Shown piece by piece: positions 34,016 through 42,741 of a stretch of DNA of 64,000 nt. The notes under the pieces were generated by a model. That model was not told the origin of the DNA, did no database searches, and saw only the letters and a list, made by a program, of their open reading frames with translations. The stretch is from Martinezella tropici (GTDB lineage: Bacteria; Pseudomonadota; Alphaproteobacteria; Rhizobiales; Rhizobiaceae), in assembly GCA_000799755.1 (NCBI GenBank), contig JUHI01000002.1, positions 1 to 64,000 on the forward strand. The letters are read 5' to 3'. The first letter of the stretch is position 1, and every line of letters begins with the position of its first letter. A program made the position numbers and the translations under genes.

Positions 34016-35164
34016 ATGGTTTCGCTGACGACCAACACTCTACGGGCCATTGCCGGCGCTGCTCTCTTGGGCGCTTTGGGGCTTGGGCTTTCGGGCTGCA
34101 ATGAGAAGAAGGAAGAGACCGCGGAGGTGATCCGGCCGGTCAAGGTCGTCGAGATCGCCAAGGCGGACATGACACGCACGCTCGATTATGCCGGCGTCGT
34201 CCGCGCGCGGACGGAGATGAATCTCGGCTTCCGCGTCAACGGCAAGATTATCGAGCGCAAGGTGGATATCGGGCAGAGAGTGAAGCCTGGCGACGTGCTC
34301 GCCCGGATGGATGCGACCGACTATGTTCTGGCCGTGCGCCGCTCCCAGGCGGATCTCGATGCCGCTGAAAAGCAGGTGCAGACGACCGAGCTTGCCCGCA
34401 ATCGCGCGCAGACGCTGTTTGACAAGAAAGTCACCTCCCAGTCTCAGCTCGAACAGGCTGAACTCTCCTATGAACAGGCGGTTTCGACGCGGGATTCCGC
34501 CACTTCGGCATTGACCGAGGCCAAAAACCAGGTCGCCTATGCCGACCTGACGTCGGACATGAACGGCATCGTGACAACAATCAATGCCGATGTCGGCCAA
34601 GTGGTCAGCTCCGGCACGTCCGTCATCACCGTTGCCGTCGATGGCGAAAAGGAAGTGCAGGTCGCTGTGCCGGAGATGGACATCGCCCAGTTCAAGGTCG
34701 GCAAGGATGTCAAGGCGCGCTTCTGGTCCGATGCGGCGCTCGTGCTTGATGGAAAGGTGCGAGAGGTGTCCGGCAGCGCCGATCAGTCGCGCACCTTTGC
34801 GGTGCGCGTGAGCCTGCCGAACGATCCGCGCGTGCTGCTCGGCATGACGGCAAACATCGAGGCTCAGGCCGACAGCGTGCAGCCCTATGTTTCCATACCG
34901 CTCAGCGCTCTTGCGCAGCAGGACGGGAAGCAGATCGTCTGGCTCGTCGACCGCAGCGCCGGCACCGTGCATTCCCGAGCGATCAAGGTGGCAAGCTTTT
35001 CCGATGACGGCGTGCGCGTGGCCGATGGCCTGAAGACGGGCGATGTCGTCGTCGCTGCCGGCACGCAGTTCATGACCGAGAACATGAAGGTCAAGCTCCC
35101 CGGCACAGCAGCCCAGCAGGCCTCCGCAGAAACCAAAGCCGCTTCGGCGGATATCGTACGCTGA
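34016..35164 (+). CDS. RND efflux transporter periplasmic adaptor (lipoprotein)
   Basis: A 382-residue HlyD/AcrA-type adaptor. The lipobox GLGLSGC puts lipidated Cys28 at the start of the mature protein. A lipoyl domain (GFRVNGKIIERKVDIGQRVK), a helical hairpin (about 100-165) and the beta-barrel region follow (VQVAVPEMDIAQFKVGKDVK). It links the inner-membrane pump to an outer-membrane channel. AGGAGAG precedes the ATG. The RND pump gene begins 23 bases downstream. No outer-membrane factor is encoded here, so a shared TolC-like channel is assumed. Confidence 0.92.
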   Translation: MVSLTTNTLRAIAGAALLGALGLGLSGCNEKKEETAEVIRPVKVVEIAKADMTRTLDYAGVVRARTEMNLGFRVNGKIIERKVDIGQRVKPGDVLARMDATDYVLAVRRSQADLDAAEKQVQTTELARNRAQTLFDKKVTSQSQLEQAELSYEQAVSTRDSATSALTEAKNQVAYADLTSDMNGIVTTINADVGQVVSSGTSVITVAVDGEKEVQVAVPEMDIAQFKVGKDVKARFWSDAALVLDGKVREVSGSADQSRTFAVRVSLPNDPRVLLGMTANIEAQADSVQPYVSIPLSALAQQDGKQIVWLVDRSAGTVHSRAIKVASFSDDGVRVADGLKTGDVVVAAGTQFMTENMKVKLPGTAAQQASAETKAASADIVR

Positions 35165-35187
35165 CCCGGACCGAGGGGGACGACATC

Positions 35188-38100
35188 ATGTCCATCAACA
35201 GCACCTCCGCCGAGAGGAAGCGTTTCAATCTGTCGCGCTGGGCAATCGCCCATCCAAGCATTGCGCGCTTCCTGTTCGGGCTCATCATCATCGCCGGCGC
35301 GCTCGGCCTGACCCACATGGGTCAGAAGGAAGACCCGGATTTCACTTTCCGCGTGATGGTCGTGCAGACTGTGTGGCCCGGCGCGTCCCTGCAGGACATG
35401 GAAGACCAGGTGGTCAACAAGATCGAGCGCAAGCTGCAGGAAACGCCGCACCTCGACTGGATCAAATCCTATACCCGCGCCGGCTTTGCCATCACCACCA
35501 TCCAGATCAAGGGTGACACGAACGCCGATCAGGTGAAGGATGCCTTCTATCAGATCCGCAAGAAGGTCGGTGATATCAGCAACGAGCTGCCTTCCGGCTT
35601 GCTCGGCCCCTATTTCAACGACGAATTCGGCGATACCTTCATCACGCTGCATTCGATTAGCGGTGACGGCTACACCTATCCTGAGTTGAAGAAATTCGCC
35701 ATCCAGGCCCGCGACATGCTGCTTTCGACGCCCGGCGTCGAGAAGGCAACCATTATTGGCGACCAGGCAGAGCAGATCTATATCGACGTCTCCTCCAAGG
35801 TGCTGGCCGCGCGCGGATTGACGCTCAACGACCTGAGGAACGCCATAGTCGGCCAGAACAATGTCGATCCGGCCGGCACCGTCGACACCAGCACCCGTTC
35901 GGTGCGCATCTCGGTCGAGGGCGATGTCAACAAGATCGAGGATATCAAGAACCTCAGGCTGACGGCCGGTGGGCAAGTGACCCGTCTCGGCGATATCGCC
36001 ACCGTCACCGCCGGGCTTCAGGACCCCTATACCGCCAAGTTCCTCTATAACGGTCATCCGAGCGTGCAGCTCGGCGTCGTCATGGCCAACGGCTATAAAG
36101 TGACCGATGTCGGCAAATCCGTCGAAGAAACCTACAAGCGCTTCGAGGCTTCGCTGCCGATCGGCGTTCAGGTCGACCAGATCGCCAACCAGCCTGACGT
36201 CGTCACCGATGCGATCAGCGAGTTCATGCATGCGCTCGGCGAAGCCCTCGTCATCGTACTGATCGTCTCGTTCCTGTCGATCGGCTGGCGTTCGGGCCTC
36301 GTGATCGCGATCGCCATTCCGCTGGTGCTGGCTGCGACCTTCGCCATCATGTACGAGCTCGGCATCGACCTGCAGCGCATCTCGCTCGGCGCGCTCATCA
36401 TCGCGCTCGGCTTGCTGGTCGACGATGCCATGATCGTGGTCGAACTCATGGAGCGCAAGCTGGAAGAGGGGTTGGTGAAGCTCGATGCCGCCAGCTTCGC
36501 CTATTCCTCGACCGCATTCCCGATGCTGACGGGCACGCTGATTACAACAGCCGGCTTCATCCCCGTGGGATTTGCCGCATCGACAGCAGGCGAATATGTC
36601 CGCTCGCTCTTTTATGTCGTCGGCATCGCGCTCGTGGTTTCCTGGTTCGTGGCCGTCTATTTCACGCCATGGCTCGGCTACATGATCCTCAAGCAGCGCC
36701 ACCATGCCGGTGAGCATCATGACGTGTTCGATACGCGTTTCTATCGTCGCCTGTACTCCTCGGTCGCCTGGGCCGTACGCCACCGCGTCATCGTTCTGCT
36801 GCTGACGCTCGCCGCCTTCGTCGGCAGCCTCTGGTCCTTCCAGTTCATTCCGCAGAACTTCTTCCCGCAATCGTCGCGTCCGGAAATCCTTGTCGACCTG
36901 TGGCTGCCGGAAGGCACGAGCATCAAGGAAGTCGAGCGGCAGGCGCAGGCCCTGGAAGCCCGCATGGCCGACGATCCGGACAAGCGCTTCATCGCCACCT
37001 ATGTCGGCCAGGGCGCGCCGCGCTTCTTCCTGCCGCTCGATCAGCAGCTGACGAATCCGAACTATGCCCAGCTGCTTGTCATGGCCAAGGATGAGCCGGC
37101 CCGCGAGCGGCTGATCGCCAAGATGCGCGGCATTCTGGCGGCGGACTTTCCGTCCGTCCGCGGCAGGGTCGACCGCCTGTTCCTTGGCCCACCCACAGGC
37201 TGGCCCGTACAGATGCGCGTCATGGGTCCGGACCGGCAGGAAGTTCGCCAGATAGCCGACGAGGTGAAGCAGCGCTTCTCCCAGAACCCGCTGCTTGGCG
37301 CCATCCATGACGACTGGCTCGAGCTGGTGCCGGCCATGAAGCTGGTGATCGATCAGGATCGTGCCCGCGCGCTCGGCGTCACTTCGCAGCGCATCCGCCA
37401 GATGCTGCAGGCCTCGATGTCCGGCGTCACCCTCGACAATTATCGCGAGGGCGAGGAAACGGTCGGGATCGTTGCGCGCGAGCCGGAGGAAAGCCGTCAC
37501 CTGCTGACGTCGGTGAATTCGATCTATATTCCCACAGACTCCGGCGGGTTCGTGCCGTTGTCCCAGGTCGCCAAGATCGTGCCCGTCATGGAGCAGAGCA
37601 TCGAGTGGCGCCGCGATCGCCTGCCGACGATCACGGTGCGGGCAACCTTGCCCGACAACGTGCAGGCAAATGATGTAACCGCCAAGCTCTACAACGACAT
37701 AGCGGACATCAGGAACAGCCTGCCCGCCGGCTACAAGATCGAGATCCAGGGCGGTGCCGAAGACAGCGCCGAAAGCCAGGCCTCCATCGCCGCCAAGGCG
37801 CCGATCATGCTCGTCATCATCGTCGTGCTGCTGATGGCGCAGCTGCAGCATTTCGGCAAGGCGATGCTGGTACTGGCCACGGGTCCGCTCGGCATCATCG
37901 GCGCCGCCGCGGCGCTCCTGATCAGCGGCGCGCCCTTCGGCTTCGTCGCGATCCTCGGCGTCATCGCGCTGCTCGGCATCATCATCCGCAACTCGATCAT
38001 CCTCGTCGATCAGATCGACCAGGATATCGCGGCGGGGATGGACCGGAAGGAAGCGATCATCGGTTCGGCCGTGCGCCGTTTCCGGCCGATCATGCTGACC

Positions 38101-38343
38101 GCGCTGACGGCCGTACTGGCGCTGATCCCGATCTCGCGCGGCGTCTTCTGGGGTCCGCTCGCCTATGCCATGATGGGCGGTATTCTGGTGGCAACGATCC
38201 TGACGATCTTCGTGCTGCCCGCCGGCTATGCCCTGTTCTTCGGACGGGAGCCAAAGCAGAAGTCGGTGGAGCCGTCGAGCAAGGATCAGATGGATGACGA
38301 CCAGAAGACCATCCAGCTGCCGCCGGCTGTGGCGGCGGAGTGA
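35188..38343 (+). CDS. RND family efflux permease (AcrB-like)
   Basis: A 1051-residue inner-membrane drug/proton antiporter with the RND plan: TM1 near 23-42, a large periplasmic loop, TM2-6 (about 345-500), a second loop, and TM8-12 at the C-terminus. The proton relay aspartates Asp412-Asp413 lie in LGLLVDDAMIVVELMER. PSIARFLFGLIIIAGALGLT and the QKEDPDF motif place it in the subgroup often found with a TetR regulator and an AcrA-like lipoprotein. GAGGGGGA precedes the ATG. Substrates cannot be inferred. Confidence 0.94.
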   Translation: MSINSTSAERKRFNLSRWAIAHPSIARFLFGLIIIAGALGLTHMGQKEDPDFTFRVMVVQTVWPGASLQDMEDQVVNKIERKLQETPHLDWIKSYTRAGFAITTIQIKGDTNADQVKDAFYQIRKKVGDISNELPSGLLGPYFNDEFGDTFITLHSISGDGYTYPELKKFAIQARDMLLSTPGVEKATIIGDQAEQIYIDVSSKVLAARGLTLNDLRNAIVGQNNVDPAGTVDTSTRSVRISVEGDVNKIEDIKNLRLTAGGQVTRLGDIATVTAGLQDPYTAKFLYNGHPSVQLGVVMANGYKVTDVGKSVEETYKRFEASLPIGVQVDQIANQPDVVTDAISEFMHALGEALVIVLIVSFLSIGWRSGLVIAIAIPLVLAATFAIMYELGIDLQRISLGALIIALGLLVDDAMIVVELMERKLEEGLVKLDAASFAYSSTAFPMLTGTLITTAGFIPVGFAASTAGEYVRSLFYVVGIALVVSWFVAVYFTPWLGYMILKQRHHAGEHHDVFDTRFYRRLYSSVAWAVRHRVIVLLLTLAAFVGSLWSFQFIPQNFFPQSSRPEILVDLWLPEGTSIKEVERQAQALEARMADDPDKRFIATYVGQGAPRFFLPLDQQLTNPNYAQLLVMAKDEPARERLIAKMRGILAADFPSVRGRVDRLFLGPPTGWPVQMRVMGPDRQEVRQIADEVKQRFSQNPLLGAIHDDWLELVPAMKLVIDQDRARALGVTSQRIRQMLQASMSGVTLDNYREGEETVGIVAREPEESRHLLTSVNSIYIPTDSGGFVPLSQVAKIVPVMEQSIEWRRDRLPTITVRATLPDNVQANDVTAKLYNDIADIRNSLPAGYKIEIQGGAEDSAESQASIAAKAPIMLVIIVVLLMAQLQHFGKAMLVLATGPLGIIGAAAALLISGAPFGFVAILGVIALLGIIIRNSIILVDQIDQDIAAGMDRKEAIIGSAVRRFRPIMLTALTAVLALIPISRGVFWGPLAYAMMGGILVATILTIFVLPAGYALFFGREPKQKSVEPSSKDQMDDDQKTIQLPPAVAAE

Positions 38344-38357
38344 GCACTTGAAAAACA

Positions 38358-38387
38358 AACCCCGGCCAGAGGCCGGGGTTTTCGTTT
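38358..38387 (+). terminator. Rho-independent terminator of the RND operon
   Basis: AACCCCGGCC and GGCCGGGGTT (38358-38367 and 38371-38380) form a perfect 10-bp stem with a 3-base loop, followed by TTTTCGTTT. It lies 15 bases past the pump stop codon. Confidence 0.92.
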
Positions 38388-38393
38388 GGGCAG

Positions 38394-39137
38394 TCAGATC
38401 GATGACAGGATCGTCTGTCGGCCATCGGCGATCTTGAGAACCGTCAGCGTTCCGCCCATGGAGACGGCCGTGTCGATGCCGATGCGGCCTTGACCGAAAA
38501 CGGGATGCGAGCCCGGCGTATGGCCATGAATGACGAGCAGCGGCAATTGCGGCCCCTCCGACAGGAACGGCTCGCGAATCCACATCAGATCCTCATCCGT
38601 CTGGTCATTCAAGGCTATGCCGGGCCGGATGCCGGCGTGGACGAAAAGTATCGGGCCGAATGTGACGGCGCCGGCGAGCGCGCGTAAGAGATCGATATGC
38701 GCAGGCGGCATCGCCTTGACCACGATGTCACGCAATTCGCTGATGCTATGGTCTTCCTCCACCAGGAGACGTCTTGCATCCACGCCATAGGAGGCAAGCG
38801 TCGGCAGGGCGCCGAATTCGAGCCAATGACTGTTGGCATCGGGATCGTCGAGAAAGCGCAGGAAGACGTCGTCGTGATTGCCGCAAAGCGCATAGCGATC
38901 GAAGCCCGCAGGCGGCGGCGCGTTCAGATGCGCCAGCACGTCGCTCGAACGCGGGCCGCGATCGACATAATCGCCGAGATACATCAGGAGCTTTCGGCCG
39001 GGAAGGTCGCGGGCATCCTCGGCGATGCGCTTTTCGGCCTCGATCATTTGATCGTGGCAGCCATGAATATCGCTCAGCGCATAGATCGCGGTATAATCGC
39101 GTCCGGTGAGATCGATGCGGTCTCGTTGTTTCTGCAT
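38394..39137 (-). CDS. PPP-family metallophosphoesterase (Ser/Thr phosphatase-like)
   Basis: A 247-residue protein with phosphoprotein phosphatase motifs: Asp23 and His25 in SDIHGC, Asp56 in GDYVDRG, Asn87-His88 in GNHDD, a later HAGIRPG and IHGHTP. These two-metal phosphatases, like PrpA/PrpB, dephosphorylate proteins or small substrates. The start is set at 39137; an upstream ATG at 39188 gives a basic extension without known match. The gene is convergent with the RND operon. The physiological substrate is unknown. Confidence 0.87.
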   Translation of the reverse strand: MQKQRDRIDLTGRDYTAIYALSDIHGCHDQMIEAEKRIAEDARDLPGRKLLMYLGDYVDRGPRSSDVLAHLNAPPPAGFDRYALCGNHDDVFLRFLDDPDANSHWLEFGALPTLASYGVDARRLLVEEDHSISELRDIVVKAMPPAHIDLLRALAGAVTFGPILFVHAGIRPGIALNDQTDEDLMWIREPFLSEGPQLPLLVIHGHTPGSHPVFGQGRIGIDTAVSMGGTLTVLKIADGRQTILSSI

Positions 39138-39370
39138 GAAATCGGCCGTTCCCCGCCGGGTCTTGCCTGAATGGCCGCGGCGGTCCAATTGCTTGAAAAA
39201 GTGTCGAGAAACCCGTTTTCGACGAGTCTGCGCGAAACGCTATTCCAAGCATTGGTCAACCGCAAGTCGCACGGGCGCCGATATGGCGCCGAGCTCATGA
39301 AATCGCGAGGAATTTCGGCATCGGTTTCGGGAGGTCGGGCCTTGAACAATCCCCCGAGTGATCGCGAAGA

Positions 39371-39844
39371 TTAGCCGCGATAGGCGGCTTCGAGGCCGGC
39401 AATATCGAGCTTGGCCATCTGCATCATGGCTCGCATCACGCGGGCGGCCTTGGCAGGGTCCGGATCGGCGATATATTTCCCGAGCACGGTCGGCACGACC
39501 TGCCAGGAGACGCCGTAGCGATCCGTCACCCAGCCGCATTCCACCGGCGTTCCACCATTGCAAAGCCCGTCCCACAGGCGGTCGACCTCGGCCTGATCGG
39601 CACAATCGATCTCCAGCGAAATCGCATGGTTGAACTCGATGCGGCTGCCACCGTTCAGCGCCATGAAGCGCTGGCCGGCAAGGGTGAAATTCACGACCAG
39701 AACCTCATCGGGTTTGCCGGCGGGCGTGTCGACGATGTTCTTCTGCACGTGATCGATCCGGGAATCGGGGAAGAGCGAGACATAGAAATTCGCTGCTTCC
39801 TCCGCTTCTCGTGCAAACCACAGGCATGGGGCAATCTTGGACAT
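39371..39844 (-). CDS. VOC family protein (PhnB-like)
   Basis: A 157-residue glyoxalase/VOC-fold protein: it begins SKIAPCLWFAREAEEAANFY, has the region FMALNGGSRIEFNHAISLEI and then ECGWVTDRYGVSWQVVPTVL, which matches the PhnB/3-demethylubiquinone methyltransferase-like group. Such proteins are small metal-dependent dioxygenase or lyase-fold units with no established function. AGGAGCG lies before the ATG at 39844; the frame extends to 39967 without signal. It is on the same strand as, and 100 bases after, the SDR gene. Confidence 0.87.
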   Translation of the reverse strand: MSKIAPCLWFAREAEEAANFYVSLFPDSRIDHVQKNIVDTPAGKPDEVLVVNFTLAGQRFMALNGGSRIEFNHAISLEIDCADQAEVDRLWDGLCNGGTPVECGWVTDRYGVSWQVVPTVLGKYIADPDPAKAARVMRAMMQMAKLDIAGLEAAYRG

Positions 39845-39944
39845 TTGGCGCTCCTCTCTCGCGTTGGATGCCCATAGGACGAAAGAGGAGCGGCAAGGCC
39901 GACAGGCTTGCGAAATTTTTCTGGAAGCATGTCGGCTGCGACGG

Positions 39945-40691
39945 TTAGACCAAGCGGCCGCCGCCATCGATGTGCAAGACCTCTCCCGTCACGAAGCGGT
40001 TCGCCATGAGGAAAAGGATCGCCTGCGCGATATCCTCCGGCCGGCCGATATTGCGGCTCGGCAGCGTCGAGGCGGTCTGTTCGAGCACCTGCCGCTTGGC
40101 CTCGCCCATCAGGCCATCCAGCAGCGGGGTATCCACCCATCCCGGTGAAATCGCGTTGATGCGCATCGGCGACAGTTCGAGGGCGAGGGCACGGACCGTG
40201 CTTTCGACCGCGGCGATGGCGGCTGCGACGACGGCACCGATGGCGGCCGGGCGGGAAGCGAACTGGCCGGAGGTCATGGTAATCGAGCTTGCGCCATGCA
40301 GAAGCGGAAGCGCGGCTTTGATGGCGAGCAAGGGTCCAATCAGGCGCTCGGTGATGACTTTCGAGAGATCCGCCTCGGACTGATCCTTCAGAGGCTGCAG
40401 ATGCACCGTGCCGGCCGTGATCAGCAAATGGTCGATCCTGTCGATCCCGGCGAATATCGACGGTTGCGGGGCGGCGATGTCCGAGACGACTTGGACCGCG
40501 CCACCGATCGCGTCGGCGGCATCGCGAAGACGCTCGGCGTTGCGGGATAGCAGAAAGAGATTTGCGCCGGCCTCCTTGGCCTGCTTTGCGGTTGCCAGGC
40601 CGATCCCTGAAGAGCCGCCGATGATGACGACGTTCTGACCGTGAAACGACTGAGCCTGTGTGTTGCCCGTTTGAATGGTGCTGGTCTGCAA
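39945..40691 (-). CDS. SDR-family protein with altered active site
   Basis: A 248-residue Rossmann-fold protein. The cofactor motif GGSSGIG is at residues 25-31 and ITAG at about 91-94; the C-terminus NRFVTGEVLHIDGGGRLV is typical SDR. The catalytic Ser is present (Ser141 in TMTSG), but the usual Tyr-xxx-Lys is replaced: the aligned residues are Val155 and Ile159 in AVVAAAIAAVES. It may bind NAD(P)H without standard reductase activity. The LysR gene is divergent, with a TATCGT/ACGATA palindrome between them, so expression is likely LysR-controlled. Confidence 0.85.
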   Translation of the reverse strand: MQTSTIQTGNTQAQSFHGQNVVIIGGSSGIGLATAKQAKEAGANLFLLSRNAERLRDAADAIGGAVQVVSDIAAPQPSIFAGIDRIDHLLITAGTVHLQPLKDQSEADLSKVITERLIGPLLAIKAALPLLHGASSITMTSGQFASRPAAIGAVVAAAIAAVESTVRALALELSPMRINAISPGWVDTPLLDGLMGEAKRQVLEQTASTLPSRNIGRPEDIAQAILFLMANRFVTGEVLHIDGGGRLV

Positions 40692-40777
40692 GACTGGTTC
40701 TCCGATTGGATTGTTTGACCGGTCTCAAATTCGTCGATCGGCATATGCTTTGGAAGGAAGCGAATGGCGATGTCATT

Positions 40778-40794
40778 TATCGTAAAAGACGATA
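40778..40794. promoter_or_regulatory. LysR-type box between SDR and lysR
   Basis: TATCGT-AAAAG-ACGATA is a perfect 6-bp dyad containing T-N11-A, the consensus for LysR-type recognition sites. It lies 11 bases before the lysR start and 87 bases before the SDR start. Confidence 0.7.
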
Positions 40795-40804
40795 GAATAC
40801 GGCC

Positions 40805-41719
40805 ATGGATATGCTTTCCGCCATGCGCATTTTCACCCGTGTCGTCGAGCGCGGCAGCCTTTCGGCGGCCGCGCGCGATCTCGGCCTCGGTCAGCCCACC
40901 GTCAGCGAGCGCGTCGAGAAGCTGGAAAAGCACCTGAACGCGCGGCTCCTCTACCGGACAACGCGCTCCGTGCAGGCGACCGATGCCGGCGCGCGCTTCT
41001 ACGACTATGCCAAGCGCGCCATCGAGGCAGCCGAGGAGGCGGAGGCTTCCGTCGCCTCGGCCGAGACATCGCTGACCGGAACCTTTAGGATCGCGGCGCC
41101 GCATGGGCTTGGAGAGATGACATTGCCGCGGCTGCTCATCGAATTCCAGACATTGCATCCTGCCCTGGCGATGGATGTGACGCTTAACGATCGGTTCGTC
41201 GATCCGATGACGGAGGGCGTGGATCTTTCCATCCGCATCGGCGAGATCGGCAGCGGCAATTTCATCGCTCGCCGGCTAGGAACAGTGCGGCGGCTCATGC
41301 TCGCCGCTCCCGGCTATATCGAGCGGCATGGGCCGCCGCGTGAGCCGGCAGAGCTTGCATCGCACCCGTTCATCCGGGTTGCCGGTTTCGCGGCGGACGA
41401 GCGGCTGCATCTGATCGGTCCCGATGGCCGGACGGTGGAAGCGCCGATCCGCACCGCATGGCGCATCAATCATTGGCGGCCGCTTATGGAGGCCGTGCTG
41501 GCGGAAAGAGGAATAGGTGCGTTGTTCGCTGCCGTGTGCAGCCGGGAAATCGCCGAAGGCAGGCTGGTATCCGTGCTGTCCTCCTATGAGTTCAGGCGGG
41601 TGGAGGTCCATGCCATCTATCCACCGGGGCCGCGCCCGGCGGCCAGAACGAAGGCCTTCCTTGCGTTGCTCGCCAAGCGCGCCGATCAGCTCTTTGGCGA
41701 GATACCGGCAGTCCCTTGA
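40805..41719 (+). CDS. LysR family transcriptional regulator
   Basis: A 304-residue regulator. The N-terminal winged helix (about 1-60) reads MRIFTRVVERGSLSAAARDL and GLGQPTVSERVEKLEKHLNA, followed by RLLYRTTRSVQATDAG. The C-terminal substrate-binding domain spans about 90-290. It matches the subgroup that controls an adjacent divergent oxidoreductase. The SDR-family gene lies 113 bases away on the opposite strand, with a LysR box in between. The inducer is unknown. Confidence 0.92.
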   Translation: MDMLSAMRIFTRVVERGSLSAAARDLGLGQPTVSERVEKLEKHLNARLLYRTTRSVQATDAGARFYDYAKRAIEAAEEAEASVASAETSLTGTFRIAAPHGLGEMTLPRLLIEFQTLHPALAMDVTLNDRFVDPMTEGVDLSIRIGEIGSGNFIARRLGTVRRLMLAAPGYIERHGPPREPAELASHPFIRVAGFAADERLHLIGPDGRTVEAPIRTAWRINHWRPLMEAVLAERGIGALFAAVCSREIAEGRLVSVLSSYEFRRVEVHAIYPPGPRPAARTKAFLALLAKRADQLFGEIPAVP

Positions 41720-41724
41720 GGCGC

Positions 41725-42741
41725 TTAGCGTCCGGCGGCGAGCCTTTCGGCGAACTCGATCGCCTCGATGAGGCTGCGCTCGTTGGCGATGCCCTTGCCG
41801 GCGATGTCGAAAGCCGTGCCGTGGTCGACGGAGGTGCGCACGATCGGCAGGCCGAGGGTGATGTTGACGCCCGAAAGATCCATCCATTTGCCCGTCGCCG
41901 GATCGATTTCGAAGCCGAGCAGCTTGACCGGGATATGCCCCTGATCGTGGTACATGGCGACAACGGCGTCATATTGGCCGGCGCGCAGCTTGACGAAGAC
42001 GGTGTCGCCGGGAACGGGACCGACGACATCGAGCCCGTCGGACACGGCCTTGGCGATGGTCGGCGCGGAGATATCGATATCCTGCCTGCCGAAGAGGCCG
42101 CCTTCGCCCGCATGCGGATTGAGCGCCGCCACGGCAATCTTCGGGTTGGCGATGCCGAGATTCTTGAGCGCCTTGTGCGTGAGGTCGATGACGAGCCGCA
42201 GCCGTTCGGGCGTCAGGCGTTTCGGCACATCTTCGAGCGCGACATGGGTGGTGACGTGGCTGACGCGCATATTGCCATGGGCGAGCATCATGACAGAGCC
42301 GCGCGCGCCTGTGAGTTCCGCCAGCAGTTCGGTATGGCCGGCATAGTGGAAGCCGGCCTTGTTCAGCGCTTCCTTGTTGAGCGGTGCGGTGACGATGCCG
42401 CCGATCTTGCCTGATAGAGCCAGCTGAACGCCCTTTTCGATGGCCTTGAACGCCATGCGGCCGCCATCGGCGGAAAGCTCTCCCGGCAGGATCGGTTCGC
42501 CCTCGGTATCTGCCTGGATGAAGCAGAGGTTCGGCCAGTCGCTTTCCATCCCTGTTTCCGGTATCTCAATACCGATGCCAAGCTGCTGCTCGGCAAGCTG
42601 CAGTGCAGGGCCGCTGCCAATTATTGTAAGTTTAAGCTTACCGCTATCGAGTCGATCCTTGAGGCGAGCTGCGGCCTTGACGATGATTTCCGGGCCGATG
42701 CCGGCGGGATCGCCCATGGTGATTGCCAGATGCCGCGTCAT
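41725..42741 (-). CDS. pdxA2: 4-phospho-threonate/4-hydroxythreonine-4-phosphate dehydrogenase (PdxA2-like)
   Basis: A 338-residue PdxA-family enzyme with the start MTRHLAITMGDPAGIGPEI, the metal-binding His in HYAGHTELLAELTG, NPHAGEGGLFG and MYHDQGHIPVKLLGF. Its ATG overlaps the stop of a DUF1537 kinase gene by 4 bases (42738-42741). Such pdxA2-kinase pairs are known to act on D-threonate: the kinase makes D-threonate 4-phosphate and PdxA2 oxidises and decarboxylates it to dihydroxyacetone phosphate. Context thus favours catabolism over vitamin B6 synthesis. A role in pyridoxal synthesis cannot be excluded from sequence alone. Confidence 0.85.
   Translation of the reverse strand: MTRHLAITMGDPAGIGPEIIVKAAARLKDRLDSGKLKLTIIGSGPALQLAEQQLGIGIEIPETGMESDWPNLCFIQADTEGEPILPGELSADGGRMAFKAIEKGVQLALSGKIGGIVTAPLNKEALNKAGFHYAGHTELLAELTGARGSVMMLAHGNMRVSHVTTHVALEDVPKRLTPERLRLVIDLTHKALKNLGIANPKIAVAALNPHAGEGGLFGRQDIDISAPTIAKAVSDGLDVVGPVPGDTVFVKLRAGQYDAVVAMYHDQGHIPVKLLGFEIDPATGKWMDLSGVNITLGLPIVRTSVDHGTAFDIAGKGIANERSLIEAIEFAERLAAGR

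Noticed and set aside
34885..38583. A 1232-codon open frame on the minus strand, antisense to the RND adaptor and permease genes
   Set aside because: Its translation is rich in His, Asp, Arg and Gln without domains, whereas the + strand encodes two complete RND proteins. It is a GC-rich shadow frame.
39138..39370. Small frames between the phosphatase and the VOC gene
   Set aside because: They overlap each other on both strands, lack ribosome sites and have no recognisable features. A loosely RIME-like pair of AAAAAGTG and CGTTTTC was seen but its arms do not match well enough.
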